A stretch of DNA of 48,972 bases from Bacillota bacterium (GCA_015059305.1 SVAQ01000010.1:1-48972); one strand, 5' to 3'; numbered from the stretch's first letter, positions 19,517 through 28,647 are shown. Translations and numbers: made by a program. The notes: generated by a model from the letters alone, not told the origin.

Positions 19517-20107
19517 TCAATACGTTTTACAGCAAAAAATATAAAATCCCTTGCTCTTTTCTATCGTTTCCACCTGATAGTGTTCATTTAATACCTTCAT
19601 CATACTTTTGGCACCATGATCTTTACGAAGTACATACCAAAGTTCTCCATTTTTATTTAAATGTTCTTTCGCTCCCAGTAAAATATTTAATAATATTTGT
19701 TTACCGGCTCGAACCGGAGGATTTGTAATAATTACATCATATTTATCTTTAACATTTTCGTATCCATTACTTTCAAATACATTTGCAGATACTTTGTTTT
19801 CTATAAGATTTCTTTGAGTTAAGTGTAAAGCTCTTTTATTAATATCAATCATTGTTACATTGCTTTGAAGTTCTTTAGCAATAACAATTCCCATAAAGCC
19901 ATAACCACAGCCAACATCTAAAACATTTCCTAGAGCTTTACGATTTTTTAAAAAAGTTTCTAATAAAAGCTTACTACCATAATCAATATGTTCTTTACTA
20001 AATACTCCATTGTCACTCAAAAAAATATAATCATATCCACCATGTGAATACGAAAGTGTTTTTATCTCACTTTTTAAATTTTGGTTATTAGTAAAATAAT
20101 GGTCCAT
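19517..20107 (-). CDS. RsmC-like class I methyltransferase (YbxB)
   Basis: A 196-residue SAM-dependent methyltransferase. It shows motif I NVLDVGCGYGFMGI, the acidic end of strand 2 (TMIDINKRAL) and the catalytic NPPV (ITNPPVRAG) typical of N-methylation of exocyclic amines. The family includes RsmC, which makes m2G at 16S rRNA 1207. This single-domain form matches Bacillus YbxB in length. In Bacillus ybxB lies between rplL and rpoB, and the same position before rpoB here supports the call. ATG at 20107 follows AAAGGGAAT. The promoter at 20141-20170 may also feed rpoBC. Confidence 0.87.
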   Translation of the reverse strand: MDHYFTNNQNLKSEIKTLSYSHGGYDYIFLSDNGVFSKEHIDYGSKLLLETFLKNRKALGNVLDVGCGYGFMGIVIAKELQSNVTMIDINKRALHLTQRNLIENKVSANVFESNGYENVKDKYDVIITNPPVRAGKQILLNILLGAKEHLNKNGELWYVLRKDHGAKSMMKVLNEHYQVETIEKSKGFYIFCCKTY

Positions 20108-20140
20108 TAAATTCCCTTTTCTTTTTAAATCAGTACTTTT

Positions 20141-20170
20141 ATTATATTATAAAAAAGGCCTTAAAGTCAA
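20141..20170 (-). promoter_or_regulatory. Promoter of rsmC-like gene and possibly rpoBC
   Basis: On the minus strand TTGACT (20165-20170), an 18-base spacer and TATAAT (20141-20146). Confidence 0.65.
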
Positions 20171-20210
20171 TAAAATAGCACTAAAAGTCTTGATATCTTT
20201 TCGTTTTTAT

Positions 20211-20238
20211 TTGACAAAAAAATATTATTAATTAAAAT
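20211..20238 (+). promoter_or_regulatory. Promoter of the cyclophilin gene
   Basis: TTGACA (20211-20216), a 16-base spacer and TAAAAT (20233-20238). The gene starts at 20261 after the SD AAAGGA. Confidence 0.7.
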
Positions 20239-20260
20239 TATATGTAAGAAAGGATAAGAT

Positions 20261-20866
20261 ATGAAAAAAATCATTTTAATTTTATTAGCTCTGTTTATAT
20301 TTACAGGTTGTTCTAAACAAGAAGAAATTGAAAATCCAATTGTAACAATGACAATTAAGGATTATGGAGATGTTATTATTGAACTTTATCCAGATAAAGC
20401 CTATAACACTGTAGCAAATTTTGTAAATCTTACTGAAGATGGTTTTTACGATAATAATACAATCCATCGACTTGCCAAAAGATTTGTACTTCAAGGTGGG
20501 GACCCAACTGGAACGGGTTCAGGCGGCCCCGGTTATACTATCAAAGGCGAATTTGCTTTAAACGGTGTCAACAATGATATTTCCCATACTAAGGGGATAA
20601 TATCGATGGCCCGTACCGAAGATTATAATTCTGCAGGATCCCAATTTTTTATAGTACTTGACGATAGCGCTAAAACATCACTTGACGGAAGATATGCTGC
20701 TTTTGGGAAAGTAATCGAAGGCATGGATGTTATAGAAACAATTGAAAATGCTAATTTAGAAATTACTAATCCTCAAGCTGGAACTTTGAAAGAATTACTT
20801 ACAATTGAGAAAGTTACCGTTGATACTAAAGGCCACAAATATAAAGTAGAAAAATATAAAGACTAA
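20261..20866 (+). CDS. Lipoprotein peptidyl-prolyl isomerase, cyclophilin type
   Basis: A 201-residue exported cyclophilin. The N-terminus is a lipoprotein signal with lipobox FTGC (Cys17), so it is expected to be lipid-anchored on the outer face. The cyclophilin core is clear: NFVNLTEDGFYDNNTIHR (with the conserved Asn-Phe), FVLQGGDPTGTGSGGPGY with the catalytic-region glutamine, ISMART, SAGSQFFIV and FGKVIEGMDVI. The catalytic arginine lies in the HRLAKRF region. The likely role is folding of secreted or envelope proteins. It has its own promoter and terminator and is divergent from the rsmC-like gene. Confidence 0.93.
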   Translation: MKKIILILLALFIFTGCSKQEEIENPIVTMTIKDYGDVIIELYPDKAYNTVANFVNLTEDGFYDNNTIHRLAKRFVLQGGDPTGTGSGGPGYTIKGEFALNGVNNDISHTKGIISMARTEDYNSAGSQFFIVLDDSAKTSLDGRYAAFGKVIEGMDVIETIENANLEITNPQAGTLKELLTIEKVTVDTKGHKYKVEKYKD

Positions 20867-20887
20867 ACACTCAAGTTTAGTTTTTTT
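20863..20887 (+). terminator. Terminator of the cyclophilin gene
   Basis: CTAAAC (20863-20868), loop ACTCAA, GTTTAG (20875-20880), followed by seven T. It overlaps both stop regions of the convergent pair and may act weakly in the other direction. Confidence 0.85.
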
Positions 20888-21425
20888 CTTGCATTAAGCG
20901 ACGATATAAAGTTCTTATTTCACCATAAGTAAAATCATCTACTGTATCAATATCTAGCACTTTTTGATAAAGAGGCTCTATTTCAATACATTTCATAAAT
21001 TCTGCTTTATTAATTTCATCTAAACTATTATACATTTCAAAAAACATTGCATATTTTTTTAATTCAATTTTAGTTCTAATACTATTAAATTCTAAAGGTA
21101 AATTTATAATAATCATAAGCGAACTTAAAAAGATGGCAAATTCATTTTCGTTTCTAATTGCACTTTCTAATCCTAAAGCAAAAATAATTTGAAAATATAG
21201 TATCATTGTTCTAGCAAGACGATCTTTTTCTGTTTCTTTCATTTTCTCTCCTCGTTCTTGCGCTTGCTTAAACATTTTATTTTTTATCTCTTGACATCTT
21301 TTTGGGTCGTCACAATAATATTCACTAATACTTCCATCAAAATATTCCACGTGAAAATAGTTTCCCTCATAAGAAAATTTCTTTATAACTTGACTTAAAT
21401 CCGCATATGGATGTGTAAATTTCAT
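20877..21425 (-). CDS. Unknown protein with two hydrophobic segments
   Basis: A 182-residue protein that I do not recognise. The N-terminal 60 residues are polar, with YFDGSISEYYC, DDPKRCQEIKNKM and a short charged stretch. A hydrophobic segment lies near residues 73-88 (MILYFQIIFALGL), a second near 100-113 (FAIFLSSLMIIINL), and the C-terminal 70 residues are again polar and helical. ATG at 21425 follows AGAGGGG, and a TATAAT at 21449-21454 is a possible -10. It is monocistronic and divergent from the phosphohexomutase, and convergent with the cyclophilin. No function can be proposed. Confidence 0.7.
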   Translation of the reverse strand: MKFTHPYADLSQVIKKFSYEGNYFHVEYFDGSISEYYCDDPKRCQEIKNKMFKQAQERGEKMKETEKDRLARTMILYFQIIFALGLESAIRNENEFAIFLSSLMIIINLPLEFNSIRTKIELKKYAMFFEMYNSLDEINKAEFMKCIEIEPLYQKVLDIDTVDDFTYGEIRTLYRRLMQEKN

Positions 21426-21512
21426 AAAAACCCCTCTTTTTTCAGTCTATTATACATAATTTAAATAAAAAAATAAAGTTTTATGGTAAAATTATAATAG
21501 CGAGGATAACAT

Positions 21513-22871
21513 ATGAAGGATAAAATATTTAGAGAATATGATATTAGAGGGAAAGTACCTGAAGATATTAACGAAGAAGTAGCATATAAAATAGGATTAG
21601 GTTACGGATCTTATCTTCAAGAGTTTTTAAACCAAAGTGCTTGTGTAGTATCTCACGATAATCGCTTGTCATCTCCTAAACTACACGAAAAGCTAATCAA
21701 AGGATTATTAGAAACAGGCATTAATGTTATTGATTATGGCCTAACCACCACGCCAATGAATTATTATGCTAGACACATTAATAACCTATTTGGAATTATG
21801 ATTACGGCCAGTCACAATCCCAGTAATGAAAATGGTTTTAAATTTTCATTTGATCACTATGCCAACGCCCGGGGCCAAATGGTCAAAAATTTAAAAGCAT
21901 ATATAGATAAAGGTGAATTTTTAAAAGGAAATGGTATTTTAGAACATAAAAGCATTAAAGAAGACTATATAAAATATGTTTTAGAAACATTAAACTTTGG
22001 CAAAAGAAAAGTTAAAGTGGTTTTAGATCCTGCAAACGGGGTTCCTACAACAGTTGCTAGAAATATTTTTGAAAAACTAAATATTGATTTAACTATAATT
22101 AACGAAGAAAGCGATGGTTCATTTCCTAATCATCACCCAGATCCAACGATTGAAAGCAACTTAGAACAATTAAAATCTAAAGTACTCGAAGTTGGCGCTG
22201 ACATTGGGATTGGTTTTGACGGAGACGGCGATAGAATCGGTATTATCGATGAAAAAGGTAACATGGTTTCTATCGAAGCTTATGCAATACTTATTTTAAG
22301 AGATATTTTTGATAAAGTAGATAATAAAAAATTCTTATATGATGCTAAAAGTTCTGACAACTTTAAAGATGAAGTTTTACGTCTCGGAGGAACTCCAGTA
22401 ATTTGTCGAACTGGTACTAGTTATACTCAAGAAAAGGTTTTAAGAGAAAATATTCCATTTGGTTTTCAATATGTTGGTCACATTTCTTTAAATGATAGGC
22501 TATTTAGTACTGAAAGTGCCATGTACTCCGCACTTCGAATCATTGAACTTTTAAGTAAAACATCTGAACCACTTAGTCAAATGGTAGCAACAGTACCCAC
22601 ATATTTCAACACTCCTGAAGAAAAATTTGCAACTTCCGATAACGTGAAATACGGTGTTGTCGAAAAAATAAAAAATTATTGTAAAGAAAAAAAATATAAC
22701 TTTATGGAAATTGATGGACTAAAAGTGATATTTAAAGATGGTTGGGCCTATGTAAGAGCAAGTAACACAGGTCCAAATTTAACCCTTCGTTGTGAAGCAC
22801 ATAGTCAGAAAGACGTTCAAGATTTAAGAGATTATTTTGCAGATTTAATTAACATTTATAACAAATTTTAA
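21513..22871 (+). CDS. Phosphomannomutase/phosphoglucomutase-family enzyme
   Basis: A 452-residue alpha-D-phosphohexomutase, the length of AlgC-type PMM/PGM. The phosphoserine loop TASHNP (Ser100) and the metal loop DGDGD (D236, D238, D240) are intact, as is the phosphate-binding loop RASNTGPNL near the C-terminus. The sugar-binding loop differs from the canonical GE-x-SGH: it reads F-Q-Y-V-G-H at 318-323, so Glu and Ser are replaced. The region CRTGTSYTQ also differs from the usual TGHS motif. The enzyme should still move phosphate on a sugar, but its substrate may not be glucose or mannose. A TATAAT at 21493-21498 and SD GAGGA precede ATG at 21513. Confidence 0.87.
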   Translation: MKDKIFREYDIRGKVPEDINEEVAYKIGLGYGSYLQEFLNQSACVVSHDNRLSSPKLHEKLIKGLLETGINVIDYGLTTTPMNYYARHINNLFGIMITASHNPSNENGFKFSFDHYANARGQMVKNLKAYIDKGEFLKGNGILEHKSIKEDYIKYVLETLNFGKRKVKVVLDPANGVPTTVARNIFEKLNIDLTIINEESDGSFPNHHPDPTIESNLEQLKSKVLEVGADIGIGFDGDGDRIGIIDEKGNMVSIEAYAILILRDIFDKVDNKKFLYDAKSSDNFKDEVLRLGGTPVICRTGTSYTQEKVLRENIPFGFQYVGHISLNDRLFSTESAMYSALRIIELLSKTSEPLSQMVATVPTYFNTPEEKFATSDNVKYGVVEKIKNYCKEKKYNFMEIDGLKVIFKDGWAYVRASNTGPNLTLRCEAHSQKDVQDLRDYFADLINIYNKF

Positions 22872-22878
22872 GCCAAGC

Positions 22879-22906
22879 AAAAAGCCACATAAAGTGGCTT
22901 TTTTAT
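22879..22906. terminator. Bidirectional terminator between the phosphohexomutase and deoD
   Basis: AAGCCAC (22882-22888), loop ATAAA, GTGGCTT (22894-22900), with A and T tracts on either side. It serves both convergent genes. Confidence 0.92.
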
Positions 22907-23631
22907 TTAATTATTGCTTCAAGAGCTATTCTAATCATATCATTAAGTCCAGTTTGTCTTTCTTCTGTACTAAGTACTACATCACTAAATGGTGAATCTA
23001 CCGCAGAAAGGATACAAGCGGCTTCTTTTCCAAACTCTTTAGCTACAAAGAAAAGTGCAAAAGCTTCCATTTCTTCTCCAATAATATTTAATTCTTTAGG
23101 AAGACGTGCTAACAATTTATCATGTTCTACATACGGACCAAAAACATCCATCGTTGTAATATCACCAACATGAAGTTTTATCCCTAGTTCCTCTGCAGCA
23201 CTAATTAGCTGATTGTTCAATTCCTTTGCAGGATACATAATATGATCTTCACATTCTTTATAAGTATAAGCAAAATTAGATTCACTATAAGCACTAGTAG
23301 ATAATATTAATTCCGGAATTTTTACTTCAGGACTTATAACACCACAAGTTCCTATTCTAATTATTTTTTGAACATTGTAATATTTAAATAGTTCCCAAGA
23401 ATATATTCCCATACTGGGCATCCCCATTCCCGAACCCACTACAGATATTCTTACGCCTTTATAAGTTCCTGTAAAACCAAGCATATTTCTTAAATTACAA
23501 ACCTCTTTGGCGTTTTCTAAAAAATTATCTGCTATATATTTTGCACGAAGTGGATCTCCAGGCATTAAAACAATCGGTGCAATACTTCCTACTTCTGCAT
23601 TTATATGAATTGGTTTTCCTACCTCTTCCAT
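22903..23631 (-). CDS. deoD: Purine nucleoside phosphorylase, DeoD type
   Basis: A 242-residue trimer/hexamer-type PNP of the NP-I family. It shows the phosphate-binding GDPLRAKYI near the N-terminus, RIGTCG, EMEAFALF (nucleoside-binding Glu pair) and the catalytic-region SPFSD-like segment AVDSPFSDV. It cleaves purine (deoxy)ribonucleosides with phosphate to the free base and (deoxy)ribose-1-phosphate in purine salvage. ATG at 23631 is preferred to the GTG at 23640 because GGGAGAG lies at proper distance only for the ATG. It is a single gene, with no pentose-phosphomutase neighbour. Confidence 0.95.
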   Translation of the reverse strand: MEEVGKPIHINAEVGSIAPIVLMPGDPLRAKYIADNFLENAKEVCNLRNMLGFTGTYKGVRISVVGSGMGMPSMGIYSWELFKYYNVQKIIRIGTCGVISPEVKIPELILSTSAYSESNFAYTYKECEDHIMYPAKELNNQLISAAEELGIKLHVGDITTMDVFGPYVEHDKLLARLPKELNIIGEEMEAFALFFVAKEFGKEAACILSAVDSPFSDVVLSTEERQTGLNDMIRIALEAIIK

Positions 23632-23660
23632 TAATATCACTCTCCCATTTTAATTCTAAC

Positions 23661-23686
23661 AAAAAAAATGTATTTACAAATACATT
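23661..23686 (-). terminator. Intrinsic terminator of ileS
   Basis: On the minus strand AATGTATTT, loop GT, AAATACATT is followed by a long T tract, 27 bases after the ileS stop. Confidence 0.85.
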
Positions 23687-23713
23687 TTTCTTGTTTTAGA
23701 CAAAGTTTGACAA

Positions 23714-26700
23714 CTATTTTCTTTCTAATTTAATTCCTACACTATAATCATTAAGAGTTAAATCTTTTTCTAATGTTTCATCTTTGATTAGTTCAACAGA
23801 TAAAGTTTCATTTTTAACATATTCGCTATTAGCTTTGATTGCTTTAGCAAATTCTTCATCAGCATTATATGTTGTAATTATACGATCAGCAATATCAAAA
23901 CCATTATCTTTACGCATACTTTGAACTTTAGATACAAATTCACGTGCATTACCTTCCATTTTTAACTTTTCAGTAATTCTAGTATCTAAGATAATGAAGT
24001 TGCCATTTTCCATACCAACATTAAATCCTTCTTTTGAATTATATCTAATTTCAACCATATCTGGAGTTATTTCATATTCATTGTCTGCTACAGTCATATT
24101 AATACTTTCACCCTTTTGTAAAGTATCAATTGCTTCTTTTGATAATTCTAACAATTTCTTTTGGTATTCACCCATATTTTTTCCAAATACTTTTCCTACT
24201 TCTTTGAAATTAGGTTTAATTGTAAATGTCATATAAGTATTTAAATCATCTGCAAAAGTAACATTCTTAACGTTTAATTCTTCCATAATTAAGTTAGTCA
24301 AATCACTTAATACTTCTTTATTTTTTCCGTCAATAAGAGCTTCAGGAAGAGGTTGACGAACTTTCACTTTATTTTCTTCACGTACATAACGACCAATAGA
24401 AATTAGACTTCTAACTAAATCCATTCTTTCTTCAATATGTTCATCAATTAAACTTTCATCACAAACTGGGTAACTAGTCAAATGAACAGATTTATCATTA
24501 GTTAAATTGCGATATAATTCCTCAGATACAAATGGAACTATCGGAGCAATTAATTTAGATAATCCTACTAACACTTCATAAGTAGTTATATAAACACTTT
24601 TCTTAGATTCATTAAGTTCACTACCCCAAAAACGATTACGATTTCTTCGAATATACCAATTTGATAAATCTTCAGATACAAAAGTAGACAAATGATGAAC
24701 CACTTTATTTAAATCATATTCATCAAAATCATTTCTAACATTTTTAACAAGTTTATTATATTTAGATAATAACCATTTATCTATTTCTTCGCGATTTTCA
24801 TAAGGTACATTACATTCATCAGTATCAATTCCATCTATATTAGCGTACATAGCAAAGAAACTATATGTATTTTTTAAAGGATTAAAGAATTTTGAATATA
24901 CTTCTTTTAAACCTTCCATATCAAATTTAAGTGGAGTCCAAACTGGTGAAACATATGGTAAATAGAATCTTACTGTATCAGCACCATATTGTTCAATTGT
25001 TGTAAACGGTTCAACAATATTACCACGTGACTTACTCATTTTTTTACCGTTTGCATCAAGTAATAAATCATTAACTAAAACATTTTTAAATGGTGAACAA
25101 CCTTTAACAAAAGTTGAAATTACCATTAATGTATAGAACCAACCACGAGTTTGGTCGATACCTTCGCAAATAAAGTCTGCTGGAAATTGACTTTCCCATA
25201 ACTCTTTATTTTCAAATGGATAATGATATTGAGCAAATGGCATTGCACCTGAATCAAACCAACAGTCTAATACATCAGGAATACGTGTCATTTCTTTGCC
25301 ACATTTATCACATTTAATATGAACATTATCAATATATGGTTTGTGTAAATCAAAATCTTCGCCAATTTCTTCGATAGCTAAATTTTTAAGTTCTTCAATA
25401 GAACCGATCATATGTGCATGACCACATTCACATTTCCAATATGGGATTGGACTTCCCCAATAACGAGAACGTGAAACATTCCAATCTCTTGCATTTGCAA
25501 GCCAATTTGCAAATCTTTTTTCTCCAACATAAGCAGGATACCAATTTACTTTTGAATTAGCCTCAACTAATTTATCTGTCATTTCACTTACACGAATATA
25601 ATAACTTGGCATTGAATAATAAATTAATGCTGTATCACATCGCCAACAATGTGGATATTCGTGAGCTAATTTTTGTTTTTTAAATAATTTATCATTTTCT
25701 TTTAAATAAGTAACAATTTCTTCATTTACATCATGAACAAATTTACCCTCCCATAATCCCGTAGTATAACAACCATCTTTTCCAACAGGATTTAAATATG
25801 GTAAGTCATATTTTTTACCAACAAGAGCATCGTCTTCACCAAAAGCTGGAGCAATATGAACAATACCAGTACCATCTTCCATAGTTACATAATTATCACA
25901 TGTAACAAAGAATGCTTTTTTGTCAACTTCAAGTGATGGAAGCAATTGTTCATATTCCATATATTCTAAATCTTTTCCTTGATAAGTTTCTAGTATAGTA
26001 GCTTCTTCACCTAAAACCTTTTCTACTAAAGCACTGGCTAAGATAAACTTTGTTCCTTTAGATTCTACTAAAGCATATTCTTCATCAGGATTTACGCATA
26101 GTGCAACATTAGCAATTAAAGTCCACGGAGTTGTTGTCCATACTAAGAAATAAACATCTTCATTCTTTTTCTTAAACGGTACATAAACTGTTATTGCAGT
26201 ATCTGTTTGATAGTTTTGAGCAACTTCATGAGTAGCAAGACCGGTTCCGCAATGAGGACAATAAGGTACTACTCTAGTTCCTTCATAGAACATGTTTTTT
26301 TCAAACATTTCTTTTAAAATCCACCATTCAGTTTCAATATAATCATTTTTATAAGTCAAATATGGATTTTCAACATCAAAAAATTGTCCCATTTTCGAAG
26401 TTAAATTAGTAAATGCATCTTCATTAGCTCGAACACTTTTACGGCATTCATCATTAAATTTTTCAATTCCTAATGCTTCAATTTCTTTCTTTGAAGAAAT
26501 ACCTAATTTCTTTTCAACATGATTCTCAATAGGCAGCCCATGCGTATCCCATCCAATTTTTCTAATTACTTTTTTTCCATTCATTACATGATATTTAGTT
26601 ACACAGTCTTTTAAGTTTTTTGATACCATATGATGAAGTCCTGGAAATCCATTAGCAAAGGCTGGGCCATCGTAAAAAACAAAGGTTTCATTATTTTCAT

Positions 26701-26809
26701 TTTGAGCAACTTGAGCATCATGCATAGCATTAATACTTTCCCAAGATGTCGAAATAGATGATTCTACTTCACTAACAGGTCTTTTGTCTAATTCTTTAAA
26801 ATTTTTCAT
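23714..26809 (-). CDS. ileS: Isoleucyl-tRNA synthetase with GLHH signature (IleRS2-like)
   Basis: A 1031-residue class I synthetase that charges tRNA-Ile. The catalytic KMSKS loop is intact (GKKMSKSRGN). The class-I HIGH motif is not: residues 57-60 read G-L-H-H in PAFANGFPGLHH, with the first His and the Gly exchanged. The CP1 editing domain is present (GWDTHGLPIENH, then TTTPWTL), as are CPHCG and CxC-type zinc regions and DCWFDSG. Length and the GPxFANG-x-P context fit the IleRS2 (eukaryote-like) type rather than the approximately 930-residue IleRS1. ATG at 26809 is used (AAGGAG upstream) rather than the TTG five codons before. It is controlled by the T-box at 26825-27039. Confidence 0.97.
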   Translation of the reverse strand: MKNFKELDKRPVSEVESSISTSWESINAMHDAQVAQNENNETFVFYDGPAFANGFPGLHHMVSKNLKDCVTKYHVMNGKKVIRKIGWDTHGLPIENHVEKKLGISSKKEIEALGIEKFNDECRKSVRANEDAFTNLTSKMGQFFDVENPYLTYKNDYIETEWWILKEMFEKNMFYEGTRVVPYCPHCGTGLATHEVAQNYQTDTAITVYVPFKKKNEDVYFLVWTTTPWTLIANVALCVNPDEEYALVESKGTKFILASALVEKVLGEEATILETYQGKDLEYMEYEQLLPSLEVDKKAFFVTCDNYVTMEDGTGIVHIAPAFGEDDALVGKKYDLPYLNPVGKDGCYTTGLWEGKFVHDVNEEIVTYLKENDKLFKKQKLAHEYPHCWRCDTALIYYSMPSYYIRVSEMTDKLVEANSKVNWYPAYVGEKRFANWLANARDWNVSRSRYWGSPIPYWKCECGHAHMIGSIEELKNLAIEEIGEDFDLHKPYIDNVHIKCDKCGKEMTRIPDVLDCWFDSGAMPFAQYHYPFENKELWESQFPADFICEGIDQTRGWFYTLMVISTFVKGCSPFKNVLVNDLLLDANGKKMSKSRGNIVEPFTTIEQYGADTVRFYLPYVSPVWTPLKFDMEGLKEVYSKFFNPLKNTYSFFAMYANIDGIDTDECNVPYENREEIDKWLLSKYNKLVKNVRNDFDEYDLNKVVHHLSTFVSEDLSNWYIRRNRNRFWGSELNESKKSVYITTYEVLVGLSKLIAPIVPFVSEELYRNLTNDKSVHLTSYPVCDESLIDEHIEERMDLVRSLISIGRYVREENKVKVRQPLPEALIDGKNKEVLSDLTNLIMEELNVKNVTFADDLNTYMTFTIKPNFKEVGKVFGKNMGEYQKKLLELSKEAIDTLQKGESINMTVADNEYEITPDMVEIRYNSKEGFNVGMENGNFIILDTRITEKLKMEGNAREFVSKVQSMRKDNGFDIADRIITTYNADEEFAKAIKANSEYVKNETLSVELIKDETLEKDLTLNDYSVGIKLERK

Positions 26810-26824
26810 ACTTTCTCCTTCCAA

Positions 26825-27039
26825 TAAAAAAGATGGTTACCTAAGGGCGAAATTCCGCGGTACCACCTTATTTGTTACTTATGTTCTCTTAACGCGAGTT
26901 ATTCGTCTTATTTTACTCTTTTCAAATAAGCAATTCCCAAGTGATCCAAGTCATTTTCCTGCTTGCTAGCTTTCACCATACCTAGCTCTCTTTCAAAACT
27001 TTCCAATAACTCCGTCTTGTTCATAATCTTTAAAAGATT
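26825..27039 (-). promoter_or_regulatory. T-box riboswitch of ileS
   Basis: The conserved T-box AAGGTGGTACCGCG lies at 26856-26869 on the minus strand. It can pair with GGTAACCATC (about 26831-26840) in a terminator followed by six T, so antiterminator and terminator compete in the classical way. Upstream is a stem I region with AGCTAGGTATGGTG. The specifier is not certain: Ile codons ATC (26943-26945) and ATT (26932-26934) are candidates. Uncharged tRNA-Ile would favour readthrough into ileS. Confidence 0.93.
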
Positions 27040-27045
27040 AATCAA

Positions 27046-27074
27046 ATTATATTATAAATAAATTAAAAGTTCAA
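27046..27074 (-). promoter_or_regulatory. ileS promoter
   Basis: On the minus strand TTGAAC (27069-27074), a 17-base spacer and TATAAT (27046-27051). It is upstream of the T-box leader. Confidence 0.85.
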
Positions 27075-27088
27075 GTCTTCTTACAAAA

Positions 27089-27111
27089 GAAAAAAGTTAC
27101 CAAAGTAACTT
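27089..27111 (-). terminator. Intrinsic terminator of the surface-protein gene
   Basis: On the minus strand AAGTTAC (27105-27111), loop TTTG, GTAACTT (27094-27100), followed by a T tract. Confidence 0.88.
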
Positions 27112-27117
27112 TAGATT

Positions 27118-28647
27118 CTATTTAGATAATTGATAAGCATTTGCACCTTTTTGACCAGTGCCTCCAATAACTTTTACAGAAGAATCAAGATATATAACTG
27201 GAAAGGTAGCCGATTTATACTTATGAAAGCCGCCAAAAGATCCAAATCGACCTTGTGCATTTATAATAGTGTTATTTGCCATTGGAATATAATAACCTAT
27301 GTGATTGTTCATTGAAAAACGCGAGTAATATATCCAATTATAAACAACGCAATCTGTCGTAATTGATCCAACGCCTAATGTAGTATTTAAGCATGAAGAA
27401 TTATTAATACCTGCATATGTAGCATAACCATAATCACTTACATACATTAGTCCTATAGCTGCTCGTGTTGCAGGATCCGCATCCCCCGATACTCCATTAC
27501 GATAGCCGGGCGTACCAGTAACCCGCTCATATTCGTACATTTGATCAGCAGTAGAAGATGAATTACCTCCAATTCTTAAATGCCACAGTGGATAGTTATC
27601 ATTTGATTTAGCAATCATTTGCCTTGCAACATCATTAATCCCAGATGAAACAAAATCACCATCACTATTTAAATAATCGTTATTTAAGAGAATTTTAAGT
27701 GTCGCATTTGTCCAATCACTTTCACTTGTATCTACCGTTCCATCACCATTAGAATCTTCAGCATCCCAATAGTAACTGCCAATAGTTTGAAGTTTAATAA
27801 TTTTCGTATATTTTTCCCCTTCTTGTAAACCAATATCCGATCCATCAAATACGCCTATTATTCGCCATTCTTCATCATTATAATTTACGTAATTATCTGG
27901 ATTTGCGCCTTCATATCGAACTCCATTTTGATCAATTACTCGATATACACTTCCATTTGTAGCAGAAGTTCTATCACTTCCATCCGCTAATGCTATAACC
28001 ACCTCTGATAATGTTGGAACATATCTTTCGCATTGTGCGTTTTGAACAACTATCTTTCCTTTATATATTGCGTCTGCATGACTATCTTGATTAGCATCTA
28101 CATTATAAAATTTAGATGTAAAGTTCCACGTTTTAGTTGTTGTACTTGAAAAAGTTTTTATATTATAGGTTCCCAAAACTAGTGATACACCATAGCTTGG
28201 TAATTGAACCTCAGCCAAAGATTTCTTTCCATCGCTTCCTAATATTGTAAATTCATTTGCATCAATCTCTGTTTTTGTATACTGATTTGGGCTACCAATA
28301 TCCCAAATCCATGCAAGTTCATATGTACATTCAACATCATATTTACTTTGCAAGGTTAAAGTAATTGAAGTATCTGCCGTGCCCGCTACCTCGCCAACGC
28401 TTCCTAAAAGCATATTTTCTCCAGGAACATCCATTATAATGTCCTGACTTCCAGTAGCAGTAAAATTTGCAGTTAATCCCTCTTCGATTGTAAAATTAAG
28501 TGCTAAATCGTTTTGGATATTAGCTTCATTTGCAAAAAAGGCATAAGAAAAAACTGCTAGTAAACTTAAAAATACTACAGAACAAATTGTAATAATAAGT
28601 ACATACTTACTACTTTTTAGATTTTTTATATTACCTTCACTATCCAT
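27118..28647 (-). CDS. Large exported surface protein, SipW-type signal-like N-terminus
   Basis: A 509-residue extracellular protein with a hydrophobic N-terminal helix (residues about 16-38, ending SYAFFANEAN), which resembles the signal of SipW-processed TasA/camelysin-like proteins. A beta-rich region follows to about residue 215, then a domain that starts around YVNYNDEEWRIIGVF, a pattern I associate with DUF6273-like surface proteins. An EF-hand/dockerin-like loop D-x-N-x-D-G-x-V-D (DSNGDGTVD) lies near residue 304. No SD is visible before ATG at 28647. A TATACT at 28654-28659 would place the start point near the ATG, so the mRNA may be leaderless. No signal peptidase gene is adjacent. 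Function is unknown, perhaps adhesion or matrix. Confidence 0.75.
   Translation of the reverse strand: MDSEGNIKNLKSSKYVLIITICSVVFLSLLAVFSYAFFANEANIQNDLALNFTIEEGLTANFTATGSQDIIMDVPGENMLLGSVGEVAGTADTSITLTLQSKYDVECTYELAWIWDIGSPNQYTKTEIDANEFTILGSDGKKSLAEVQLPSYGVSLVLGTYNIKTFSSTTTKTWNFTSKFYNVDANQDSHADAIYKGKIVVQNAQCERYVPTLSEVVIALADGSDRTSATNGSVYRVIDQNGVRYEGANPDNYVNYNDEEWRIIGVFDGSDIGLQEGEKYTKIIKLQTIGSYYWDAEDSNGDGTVDTSESDWTNATLKILLNNDYLNSDGDFVSSGINDVARQMIAKSNDNYPLWHLRIGGNSSSTADQMYEYERVTGTPGYRNGVSGDADPATRAAIGLMYVSDYGYATYAGINNSSCLNTTLGVGSITTDCVVYNWIYYSRFSMNNHIGYYIPMANNTIINAQGRFGSFGGFHKYKSATFPVIYLDSSVKVIGGTGQKGANAYQLSK

Noticed and set aside
26784..26969. ORF across the T-box and ileS start
   Set aside because: It lies over a structured RNA leader; nothing supports coding.
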